A stretch of DNA of 7,243 nucleotides, taken from Desulfotomaculum sp. Its GTDB lineage: Bacteria > Bacillota > Desulfotomaculia > Desulfotomaculales > Nap2-2B. This document shows, in pieces, positions 1 to 6,006 of the stretch. The first letter of the stretch is position 1. Every line of letters starts with the position of its first letter. A program made the position numbers and the translations under genes. The DNA is taken from NCBI GenBank assembly GCA_003485325.1, contig DMZI01000073.1, forward strand, positions 1-7,243, written 5' to 3'. The notes under the pieces were generated by a model. That model was not told the origin of the DNA and did not search any database. It worked only from the letters and a program-made list of their open reading frames with translations.

Positions 1-24
1 TTATTAATCAGTGTTTCCTTAGAT

Positions 25-83
25 AATTTCCAGTTACAAACCTCGTATTTATTCGCCCTTTATCCATAAATTAACTGGAAATT
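25..83. repeat. 12-bp perfect inverted repeat
   Basis: AATTTCCAGTTA (25-36) and TAACTGGAAATT (72-83) are exact reverse complements separated by 35 bp. The arms lie outside the inferred end of the IS200/IS605 relic. They could be facing ends of another insertion sequence or a protein-binding site. There is no U-tract after either arm, so it is not a terminator. Apart from this repeat I see no gene or signal in positions 1-106. Confidence 0.5.
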
Positions 84-106
84 GTACTTCGCTCTTTGAT
101 AATTCA

Positions 107-150
107 TTGAACCTCTCCACTGCTGAAGCCGCGGTATTCCAGACTTCAGC
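107..150 (-). other. Probable right end of IS200/IS605 relic (omegaRNA 3' hairpin)
   Basis: A perfect 7-bp stem, GCTGAAG (122-128) with CTTCAGC (144-150), encloses a 15-nt loop and overlaps the stop codon of the TnpB remnant. On the minus strand it is followed about 8 nt later by GGTTCAA (107-113). In IS200/IS605 elements the tnpB 3' end runs into the hairpin-bearing right end, and this segment is also transcribed as the scaffold part of the omegaRNA. Two smaller hairpins lie upstream within the tnpB tail: CCTTC/GAAGG (185-189/194-198) and CCGCAG/CTGCGG (226-231/235-240). The stems are seen directly. Their identity as an element end or omegaRNA is inferred from position, and the exact terminus is not established. 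Confidence 0.35.
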
Positions 151-283
151 GCTTTCTAGATTCCTGCTTCATCGGGCCGAGCCCCCTTCTGCGGAAGGTC
201 TTACCGATCCTCCAACAGGCCATTCCCGCAGTTCCTGCGGTTCATGTTTTGATAGCTAACCAGCTAATATCTGTTGTTATATA
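146..283 (-). pseudogene. tnpB: TnpB (IS200/IS605 OrfB) C-terminal remnant
   Basis: Read on the minus strand, the frame ending in TGA at 146-148 gives TAGTAGMACW, then a basic stretch, then MKQESRKR and the stop. TAGTAG(I/M)-AC and a terminal (S)MKQES-R are typical of the extreme C-terminus of TnpB, the RNA-guided nuclease of IS200/IS605 elements. Upstream in the same frame, after an in-frame TGA (242-244), DISWLAIKT resembles the usual NI-WLGLKT segment just before TAGTAG. The RuvC catalytic residues and zinc-finger cysteines are gone: only about 45 residues survive, with one internal stop, so it cannot be functional. It meets the oppositely oriented IS4-type transposase fragment at about 284-287. 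I see the motifs directly; the family call comes from memory of TnpB tails, without an alignment. Confidence 0.65.
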
Positions 284-286
284 CTG

Positions 287-523
287 ATGACACACCCCAC
301 CGGATACAAAAGAAGGCTGGAAAGCGTCAAAAAGTCTGCAGAAATAATGTTTGATCTTTTAATACAAGCCCAGGAACATGGCGTTTGCGCAAGGCATCTT
401 CTCTTCGATAGCTGGTTTGCCTTTCCGCCTATTATCAGCAGGGTTCGTGAACATCACCTCCATGTAATATGCATGCTTAAATCGATGAAAAGGATTTTCT
501 GTAATAAGAACTACTTAACATAA
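287..523 (+). pseudogene. IS4-family transposase, internal fragment
   Basis: The frame encodes 78 residues with the pattern GYKRRLES-KKS...LLFDSWFAFPPII...LHVICMLKSMKRI. This matches the central DDE domain of a family of IS4-type transposases common in anaerobic Firmicutes, in which the Asp of FDSW is probably a catalytic-triad residue. A complete enzyme of this type runs to several hundred residues; here both the N-terminal part and the region with the last catalytic Glu are missing. The ATG is an internal Met, not a start: there is no good RBS before it and family similarity begins immediately. After MKRI the frame drifts into unrelated sequence and stops at TAA. No terminal repeats are visible, so this is a dead fragment, not an element. 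Confidence 0.75.
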
Positions 524-558
524 TTTTATTGATCTCGCAAATTTATTGCAATCGGTTT

Positions 559-807
559 TCATCCCCCCACCCCGTAAATTTCAACGTTATCTCTTTGAGA
601 GCGGTTTTTTCTCCTGCATACGCCTTCTTTTAGGTTACGACTATGTCCTTCAAGACCTCTAAACCTGGCCCTTCTAAGCCCGTGGCGTTCTTTAGCTTCC
701 CCAAATATGGTTTCGGGTCCGGTACGCCGCCAGATGGCTGCCTCCCGTGCTTCAGGGCGCCTGAGCAATCGGTCAACGTATTGAAATACCCGCGCGTCTA
801 CTATCAT
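559..807 (-). pseudogene. IS1182-like (IS5-superfamily) transposase, C-terminal remnant
   Basis: The first 53 residues read YVDRLLRRPEAREA..RRTGPETIFGEAKERHGLRRARFRGLE. This is the C-terminal end of an IS1182-type DDE transposase, where (V)E-xx-F-xx-AKE-HGLR-AR-RGL is the segment carrying the last catalytic Glu. Similarity runs from about 795 to 649. After RGLE the usual 12-15 residues before (Q)NLKK are absent: a shortened SRNLKEG follows and the frame wanders to its stop, which suggests an internal deletion or frameshift. More than 80% of the enzyme is missing, including the first two catalytic Asp residues. The ATG used for the coordinates is arbitrary, because the homologous part is fused just downstream of a truncated conjugation operon. 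Confidence 0.72.
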
Positions 808-814
808 TATACAT
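773..814 (-). pseudogene. Truncated start of the gene that followed virB4
   Basis: A strong ribosome-binding site, GGGAGGTGAG (minus strand, 819-828), lies 4 nt upstream of an ATG at 812-814, one base beyond the VirB4 stop codon (816-818). This is the close coupling expected between successive conjugation genes. The reading frame lasts only 13 codons (MYNDSRRAGISIR) before TGA. Sequence in another frame turns into the IS1182-like transposase within these codons, so only the first few residues of the original gene remain. Which transfer gene it was cannot be told. Confidence 0.45.
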
Positions 815-815
815 T

Positions 816-1187
816 TTACTCACCTCCCGTCTTCACGTGAGGCCATTCGTGGCTCAGCGTTTCCACCTGCATCCTGGCCGTGTTGTTGTTCAGCGTAAGC
901 AGCCCTTCCCCCGGAGCGAACGTTTGGAGCATTTCACGCACGCCTGAAGGCAGATGAAACACGTCAACGACTTGGTCAACTATGGTGGAAGACTGCGCCA
1001 GCAGCAGCCTGGAAGCGCATGAGCTTATCACCGCGCTTCCCTCTTCCCTGTTAATGAACTCTTCTATGTGCTGGCTGGCTACTATAAGGCCGGTATTGTG
1101 TTTTCTTCCCCTCCTGGGAAGCGTCTCTAAAAACTTGGCCGACTCGGGCCATTTCATGAACATCCAAGCTTCGTCCATGCACACCAT
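816..1187 (-). pseudogene. VirB4/TraC-type conjugation ATPase, C-terminal fragment
   Basis: The 123-residue frame opens with the Walker B segment MVCMDEAWMF (Asp5, Glu6), continues through the amphipathic WPESAKFLETLPRRGRKHN, and has the sensor-like NTGLIVASQHIEEF with Gln39. It ends GEGLLTLNNNTARMQVE..HEWPHVKTGGE, a plausible native C-terminus. This is the C-terminal third of the ATPase domain of VirB4/TraC/TraE proteins, which power type IV secretion in conjugative plasmids and ICEs. Full-length proteins are usually 600-850 residues; the N-terminal domain and Walker A are absent, so the piece is dead. In frame upstream are only Ser-Ser-Lys and then TGA (1200-1202), so the break lies within a few bases of the stop codon of the Wzy-like gene. 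G+C is visibly higher than in the transferase genes. Confidence 0.85.
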
Positions 1188-1194
1188 TTTGCTG

Positions 1195-2478
1195 CTAAAT
1201 CAGCGGTTTTATAGGAGCAGTCTCTTTTCTTGAGGCAAGGGACAAACCAAGCGCAATCCAGAACAGGGGCATGATGGGAACAACGTCTATGTTTGAAAAA
1301 CCCTGGATAAGGTACACTGCGATCATCGCAAATAATGTAAGCCCAATTTCGTTTTTCCATTTCTTCAAAAAGAAGCTGAGGAAAGCAAGATATGAAGCCA
1401 GAGCGAAGACACCCATTGTAACCGCTATTTCCAGATAGATGTTATGCGCCTTGTCTGCAATCTCATTAATTGGAGTTTTTAGCATTGCATAGATAAGACT
1501 ATCTGGCCCAACCCCAAAAGCCCAGAAATGGGGTAGTAATCTTATCACATGTTCCCAAATAAATAATCTGTAAGTGCCTGCCTGATGGTTCATATTTACA
1601 CCTTTAGCTACCTCTCCGGATATGGAAAAAATTCTGTTCAACAGTGTACTTTCCCGTAAGGGCAGCAAAACCATGATGATGGCTGTAAAAATCAACAACA
1701 CAAAAAAGAAATTTCTTTTATGATCCTGTTTTTTCCGAATATAAAAAGCAATAATTAAAATTCCGGCCAGGGAGGCAAGCCATGTTCCCCGGCACAGGCT
1801 AACCAGTAAACCAATATATATAAGAATAGACAAGATAAGAAATAACTTTTTTTGAGTACGCATAAAAAAAAGTACTGAGGCAGGGAGAAGAAAAGATGTG
1901 TAGGTTCCCAGAAAATTGGGGTGGGGCATTGTACCGTAACTAATCAGCGCTTTTCCTGTGGCCGTATGGGGGACAAGGTTTATGTTAAAGTACTGAAGCA
2001 GTGCTAAAATAGATACAACAGCTCCTGTAATTAACATCGACCTTAAAAGCTTTTCAGTTTTTTCTGCACTGCAGGTACTGGCCAGGATGAAAAGGATAAT
2101 ACAGAAAAAATAAGTGCTTGCGCCTGTATAACGGTATGGGCTGCCGACCCAGGCTGTTATTTGTACGGGGGCATTAAACGAAGAAATGATTATAAATATA
2201 ATAAAAAATATTAAAGGTATAAATACCGAATGATTAACCGGTACTCTGTCCTTTATTAAAATTATCAGTGCTATTATCGCTATAAATGCTAGGATAACAT
2301 ACCTGGGGAGGTAAAAATAGCCGGGCGGAACAACTGTACCGTTAAAAAAAGATATATAAAGCGGATGTGGTATTACTGCCAGAGGGTAGATACTGACCAT
2401 AAACCAGAGGATTATAAAACGTATATTGAAAAGATCATCCTTCTTGCAGTTTGAAAGCCAATTTTTAATATAATCCAT
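1195..2478 (-). CDS. O-antigen ligase/polymerase family (Wzy/WaaL) membrane protein
   Basis: This is a 427-residue polytopic membrane protein with about twelve hydrophobic segments, near residues 19-37, 59-75, 85-101, 121-135, 147-164, 189-206, 210-227, 231-247, 256-273, 348-371, 378-395 and 399-415. The large hydrophilic loop at about 274-347 and its motifs match the Wzy_C/O-antigen ligase superfamily: HPN (186-188), RGTW (from Arg230), YR...W in the loop (Tyr303, Arg304, Trp308), GVGPD (322-326) and AHN-YLE with His345, the position of the conserved catalytic His. Members either polymerise undecaprenyl-diphosphate-linked repeats or ligate finished glycan to lipid or protein outside the membrane; sequence alone does not separate these roles. 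In a Gram-positive host a polymerase or S-layer-glycan protein ligase is likelier than LPS ligation. I chose the ATG at 2478: AAAGGG (2488-2493) is 9 nt away, whereas it abuts the in-frame TTG at 2487. It lies 25 nt after a GT4 gene and ends at the VirB4 junction with no terminator. Confidence 0.88.
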   Translation of the reverse strand: MDYIKNWLSNCKKDDLFNIRFIILWFMVSIYPLAVIPHPLYISFFNGTVVPPGYFYLPRYVILAFIAIIALIILIKDRVPVNHSVFIPLIFFIIFIIISSFNAPVQITAWVGSPYRYTGASTYFFCIILFILASTCSAEKTEKLLRSMLITGAVVSILALLQYFNINLVPHTATGKALISYGTMPHPNFLGTYTSFLLPASVLFFMRTQKKLFLILSILIYIGLLVSLCRGTWLASLAGILIIAFYIRKKQDHKRNFFFVLLIFTAIIMVLLPLRESTLLNRIFSISGEVAKGVNMNHQAGTYRLFIWEHVIRLLPHFWAFGVGPDSLIYAMLKTPINEIADKAHNIYLEIAVTMGVFALASYLAFLSFFLKKWKNEIGLTLFAMIAVYLIQGFSNIDVVPIMPLFWIALGLSLASRKETAPIKPLI

Positions 2479-2487
2479 ATAAAACAA

Positions 2488-2493
2488 CCCTTT
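2488..2493 (-). promoter_or_regulatory. RBS deciding the Wzy-like start
   Basis: The minus strand reads AAAGGG, then 9 nt, then ATG at 2476-2478. The alternative TTG (2485-2487) is directly adjacent to the purine run and cannot use it, which favours the shorter protein. Confidence 0.6.
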
Positions 2494-2503
2494 GATGTAT
2501 TAC

Positions 2504-3619
2504 TCAAGATTTGCATTTATCAATGATATAGTTTTTAATTTGATTGACAAATCTTTCTTTGCTAAAAAGACGTGCTCTTTCCCGCAGTACTTTAGAGTTG
2601 AACTTTCCTTCTGCGCCAAGGAATTCCTGAACAGCTGCGGTTAGAGAATTGACTGATTGTTCCTGAAAAAAAATTCCAGTCGCTTCATCCTGGTTTTGGT
2701 CTTTTATAGGTATAACAGTTTCCAAGATGCCACCCCGGCCATAAGCAATAACGGGTGTCCCACAGGCCTGCGCCTCAACCGGAACTATTCCAAAATCCTC
2801 TTCGGCGGCAAAAACAAGCGCCCTTGCTTTGGACATCATCTCCTTGACAACATTGTTTTCCTGATAGCCTAAAAATTTGATATTTTTCCCCGCCGACTGG
2901 ACACATTTATTCAGATGGGGCCCATCTCCGATCACAACCAGGGGCAGGCCAAGTTCCGTAAAAGAAGCTACAACAAGGTCGGCGCGCTTATAGGGCACTA
3001 GCCTTGAAACAAACAGAAAATAATCCTCTTTTTTACATAAGGGGCAGTTTATTTCGACGGGTGGGTAAATTACATCCGCTTTTCTCCGGTAAACCCGCCA
3101 GATTCTCCTGGCCGTATATTGCGAATTAGCTATAAAAAAATCCACCCTGTTTGCCGTGAGAGAATCCCACTGACGAAGGTAGTGGAGAAAAAAGCGTGCT
3201 GCCATGCCCTTTATCCCCCTGTCCAAACCGTGATCCCTTAAGTATTCATGAGTAAGGTCCCAGGCATAGCGCATGGGTGTGTGGCAATAGCAGATATGCA
3301 TCTGTCCGGTCCGGGTAAGAACGCCCTTGGCGGCGGCATGGCTGCTGGATAGAATTAGATCGTAATCCTTAAGGTCAAACTGTTCAACGGCTAAAGGATA
3401 AAAAGGAAGGTACTTTCGATACCATTTCTGTGCTTTAGGGAAACGCTGCAGAAAAGAAGCATGTACCTGATTGTCATCAAAACCAAGTTCTTGAGCGCTT
3501 TTTTGATTATAAACCAAAGTATAAAGCGGGGCTTCGGGGAAAAGCCCGTGAAAAATCTCCAGGCACTTCTCGGAACCTCCTATAGTCACCAACCAGTCGT
3601 GAACTAAAGCAGTTTTCAT
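2504..3619 (-). CDS. GT4 glycosyltransferase, WbaZ-like (putative mannosyltransferase)
   Basis: This 371-residue GT-B retaining glycosyltransferase adds a sugar from a nucleotide donor to the growing lipid-linked oligosaccharide at the inner membrane face. The N-terminus, MKTALVHDWLVTIGGSEKCL, with FLQRFP, YRKYLP, SSSHAAAKG (91-99) and YCHTPMRYAWD (111-121), is the signature of the WbaZ-like GT4 subgroup, whose characterised member is an O-antigen mannosyltransferase. The donor half has VSRLVPYKR (204-212), GDGP (231-234) and the E-x7-E pair Glu274/Glu282 in EEDFGIVPVEAQACGTPV. Length is normal for the family. An in-frame ATG lies 12 codons upstream (3655), inside the preceding gene, but the ATG at 3617-3619 is better: the family N-terminus begins exactly there and AAGGA (3627-3631) is 7 nt away. 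The start lies 4 nt after the stop of the upstream GT4 gene, so translation is probably coupled. Mannose specificity is inferred from subgroup only. Confidence 0.9.
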   Translation of the reverse strand: MKTALVHDWLVTIGGSEKCLEIFHGLFPEAPLYTLVYNQKSAQELGFDDNQVHASFLQRFPKAQKWYRKYLPFYPLAVEQFDLKDYDLILSSSHAAAKGVLTRTGQMHICYCHTPMRYAWDLTHEYLRDHGLDRGIKGMAARFFLHYLRQWDSLTANRVDFFIANSQYTARRIWRVYRRKADVIYPPVEINCPLCKKEDYFLFVSRLVPYKRADLVVASFTELGLPLVVIGDGPHLNKCVQSAGKNIKFLGYQENNVVKEMMSKARALVFAAEEDFGIVPVEAQACGTPVIAYGRGGILETVIPIKDQNQDEATGIFFQEQSVNSLTAAVQEFLGAEGKFNSKVLRERARLFSKERFVNQIKNYIIDKCKS

Positions 3620-3623
3620 GTCT

Positions 3624-4712
3624 TCATCCTTCATAAATCTTAACAAGCTTTTCAATCATGATTTCCTTGCGAAACTTATCCAGGTATGTTTTCCTTGCAT
3701 TTTCTCCAAGCAGTTTAAGAAGTGATGGATTTGATTTAAGATCTTGAATATATTTGATTGCCAAATCTAAGCTGCCATCAGGGTATAGAAAGCCGTTTTC
3801 ACCGTGAACAACGATTTCATTGTTTCCTGTAACGTCCGTGGCGATAACAGGCACACCCATGGCCATAGACTCAACTAAGGTAAGCGGCAGACCTTCCTTT
3901 AATGACGTTGAAAGATAGGCCGAGGCATATTTTAAATATCTGACAGCCTGGAGCTGAAAGCCCAAAAAGTGTATATTTTTTAGACCCTTTTCCTGAGCAA
4001 CTTTTTCTAAGTCGATTCTTTCGGGACCGTCACCGATAATAATAAATGTAATTTGCGAACCAAGCTTGTCTATCTCGCCGGCAATTTTTAAAACCAAACC
4101 GCTGTTTTTTACACAATCAAAACGTGTTATATGCAAGACAATAAAATCATTAATATCTAATTCATCAATTAACGGAGGAGATTCATTTAAACAGGGAATA
4201 TCTATTCCATTATAAATGACGATGCTCTTTTTTTTACTGCATATTCCTAAACGAAGTCCATCAATTAATTCTCCTTCAGACACATTTATAAAATAATCGG
4301 TACAACAAGCCAAAAATCTTTCTACTGCAAGATGAATCATACGGGGCAAACAACTTTTTTGATCAAAATGTATTCCATGAAAGGTATGTACTACTTTAAT
4401 GGTTGGAAGAAAGATCTTTAACAGCCTTGAGTAAACACCCGCCCCTTTGCCATGCGAATGGACAATATTTATTCCCGATGATCGAACTATGAAAAACAAT
4501 TTAATAAATTTCTTTATGGAAAATTGCCGGTGAGGAAGCTCAATCATTCTGTCGGAACCTAAAATTGACTTGTACAACTCCCAATACGGAGGTTCTTTGG
4601 GGCAGGCTATAAACAATTCATAATGATTTTTTAAGCTTTTAAGCAAGGTAAAAACATGTTCAGGTCCACCGCCATAATCAGCTCTTACAGTAATATAAAG
4701 AATGCGCTTCAT
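3624..4712 (-). CDS. GT4 family glycosyltransferase
   Basis: This is a complete 362-residue GT-B glycosyltransferase. It starts MKRILYITVRADYGGGPEHV, with the glycine-rich acceptor-side loop at 14-17, then HSHGKGAG (85-92), FHG (111-113), NVSEGE (143-148) and YNGID (167-171). The Glycos_transf_1 half shows HITRFDCVKN (194-203, Arg197 and Lys202 as phosphate-contact residues), GDGPE (227-231), and the E-x7-E pair Glu273/Glu281 in KEGLPLTLVESMAMGVPV. It resembles the capsule/O-antigen GT4 branch (WbaV/CapM-like); donor and linkage cannot be read. There is no signal peptide or strong membrane helix, so it is cytosolic or membrane-peripheral. The start is supported by GGGAG about 9 nt upstream. 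It is followed after 4 nt by the WbaZ-like gene and preceded by the largest gap in the cluster (135 nt). Confidence 0.9.
   Translation of the reverse strand: MKRILYITVRADYGGGPEHVFTLLKSLKNHYELFIACPKEPPYWELYKSILGSDRMIELPHRQFSIKKFIKLFFIVRSSGINIVHSHGKGAGVYSRLLKIFLPTIKVVHTFHGIHFDQKSCLPRMIHLAVERFLACCTDYFINVSEGELIDGLRLGICSKKKSIVIYNGIDIPCLNESPPLIDELDINDFIVLHITRFDCVKNSGLVLKIAGEIDKLGSQITFIIIGDGPERIDLEKVAQEKGLKNIHFLGFQLQAVRYLKYASAYLSTSLKEGLPLTLVESMAMGVPVIATDVTGNNEIVVHGENGFLYPDGSLDLAIKYIQDLKSNPSLLKLLGENARKTYLDKFRKEIMIEKLVKIYEG
3627..3631 (-). promoter_or_regulatory. RBS embedded at the preceding gene's end
   Basis: AAGGA on the minus strand sits immediately before the TGA stop (3624-3626) of the upstream GT4 gene and 7 nt before the ATG at 3619. 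This supports the internal start and translational coupling between the two transferases. Confidence 0.6.
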
Positions 4713-4809
4713 TATCTTTATCTCCCAGGTAGCGCAAATAATAGTATGTCTTTATTTTAAAAACTAAGTTTGCCTGATCGTCTTAAGCAAAGAAATAACA
4801 GTTTGTTGG

Positions 4810-4838
4810 TTTATAAAAGAAAATGTGCTTTTTATAAA
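4810..4838. repeat. A+T-only inverted repeat in the 135-nt intergenic gap
   Basis: TTTATAAAA (4810-4818) pairs perfectly with TTTTATAAA (4830-4838) around an 11-nt loop, just downstream of the stop of the GT4 gene at 4848. The stem is purely A-T and no U-run follows on the minus strand, so it is a poor intrinsic terminator. It might be a weak attenuator or processing site, or chance in A+T-rich DNA. The rest of the gap (4713-4847) shows no promoter I would defend. Confidence 0.3.
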
Positions 4839-4847
4839 ATGTTAGTC

Positions 4848-5948
4848 CTATATATTGTTGAAAATTTCGCGATATTTTTCTGCTACTTTTTCAATATCTA
4901 GCTTTTTAGCTCGTTTTAACCCTATATCTATAAGGTTCTTTCTAAGTGTATTATCTTTAGATATCTTTACTATTGCCTGAGAAAGCGCTTCTTCGTTTCC
5001 CGGAGGGAAATAAATTGCGCCGTCCTTGCCACATACTTCTTCAATCGGAGATATTTGACTTGCTACAATCGGAATACCGCAAGCCATGGCTTCTAAAAGA
5101 GCAATGCCAAAACCCTCATAACGAGATGGGAATACAAAAGCTCTAGCCCGAGATATAATGCTGTATGGATTTTTTATAAAGCCAGGCATATATACCCATT
5201 TACTTAGACCAAGCCTTTTTATTAAATTAGACAACGAAGCTCGCTCAGAGCCCTCACCTAAAATAATTAAATCTGGTCTTGTTTCCGGTGCCATTTTAGA
5301 AAAAGCTTTAATTAAGATATCAAACCCTTTTTGTCTGCTTAATCTGCCGACAGATACTAGATAGTTATTTTTATTAAGATTTAAATCTGGTTCTGCAAGA
5401 GCCATTTCTTGAACATACTTAATATTAATTGGGTTTAAAATAATTTTTAGCTTTTTTTCTTTAATTCCAAAATGTTTGTACAAATCATTACCCACCGAGT
5501 TTGATACAGCAATTATCTGGTTGCAATTTTTATAAATATTTTTACATAATGGGAAGTGAATAAATGAAAGAGGTGAGTATGTAATATGTTCAGAAAGTAC
5601 GCTATGGACTATGGACAAAAATGGCCTACCGGCTAACTTTGCCGTTAAAAAACTTACGTAAGTGGGGCTTAATTCAAGACCTCCAACTACTAGATCACTT
5701 GTTTTGGCCTGTAGGATAAGACTATTTAGTACCCCTGGGGATAAGTAACAAAGTTTCAAAGGTAATTTTTTATGGCCAAGGCTTTTTATATTTTCTTTTA
5801 GAAGAGGGGGAGTATCATATTCTATAATGTTTTTGATAAGAACAAGCTTTATCTTAAAATACAAAGATAAGTGTTCTACAAGATTAATAGTCATACGTTC
5901 CGCCCCTCCTCCTTGAAGGGCAGGCATTACCCATAAAATACGCTTCAT
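4848..5948 (-). CDS. GT4 family glycosyltransferase (WabH/PglJ-like branch)
   Basis: This is a complete 366-residue GT-B transferase beginning MKRILWVMPALQGGGAERMT, the GGGAE opening (13-17) typical of the GT4 branch that includes WabH and PglH/PglJ. Further motifs are HSVLSEH (115-121), AVSNSVGNDL (147-156), LNPI (171-174), the donor phosphate-binding GRLSRQKG (201-208, Arg202 and Lys207), GEGSE (231-235), and E-x7-E Glu278/Glu286 in SRYEGFGIALLEAMACGIPIV. It would transfer one sugar to a lipid-linked intermediate in the cytoplasm; PglH/PglJ relatives use HexNAc donors, but donor choice here is only a guess. GGAG lies 6 nt before the ATG. It follows the GT2 gene by 58 nt and shares the opening MKRIL with the next gene. 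Its DNA is much more A+T-rich than the WbaZ-like gene. Confidence 0.9.
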   Translation of the reverse strand: MKRILWVMPALQGGGAERMTINLVEHLSLYFKIKLVLIKNIIEYDTPPLLKENIKSLGHKKLPLKLCYLSPGVLNSLILQAKTSDLVVGGLELSPTYVSFLTAKLAGRPFLSIVHSVLSEHITYSPLSFIHFPLCKNIYKNCNQIIAVSNSVGNDLYKHFGIKEKKLKIILNPINIKYVQEMALAEPDLNLNKNNYLVSVGRLSRQKGFDILIKAFSKMAPETRPDLIILGEGSERASLSNLIKRLGLSKWVYMPGFIKNPYSIISRARAFVFPSRYEGFGIALLEAMACGIPIVASQISPIEEVCGKDGAIYFPPGNEEALSQAIVKISKDNTLRKNLIDIGLKRAKKLDIEKVAEKYREIFNNI

Positions 5949-6006
5949 CTTTTACTCCACTAACTATTTTCTAGACTAAACAAATTATAGATAAAAAATA
6001 GAACGA

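Noticed and set aside
122..150. Intrinsic terminator at the GCTGAAG/CTTCAGC hairpin
   Set aside because: There is no U-tract on either strand after the stem, and the position fits an IS200/IS605 end better.
643..840. 65-residue plus-strand open frame
   Set aside because: It is the antisense shadow of the IS1182-like remnant and the VirB4 end; it has no RBS and an unprotein-like composition.
982..1233. 83-residue plus-strand open frame
   Set aside because: It is antisense to the VirB4 fragment, which has clear family motifs on the other strand.
1154..1360. 68-residue minus-strand open frame
   Set aside because: It lies out of frame across the junction between the Wzy-like gene and VirB4; the proper frames carry the conserved motifs.
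2657..2872. 71-residue plus-strand open frame
   Set aside because: It is antisense to the donor-binding half of the WbaZ-like transferase.
5158..5364. 68-residue plus-strand open frame
   Set aside because: It is antisense to the GT4 gene at 4848-5948.
5984..5989. Perfect TATAAT on the minus strand upstream of the GT4 gene at 5948
   Set aside because: No -35 element lies at a usable distance and there is no extended -10 TG; this is expected by chance in such A+T-rich spacer.
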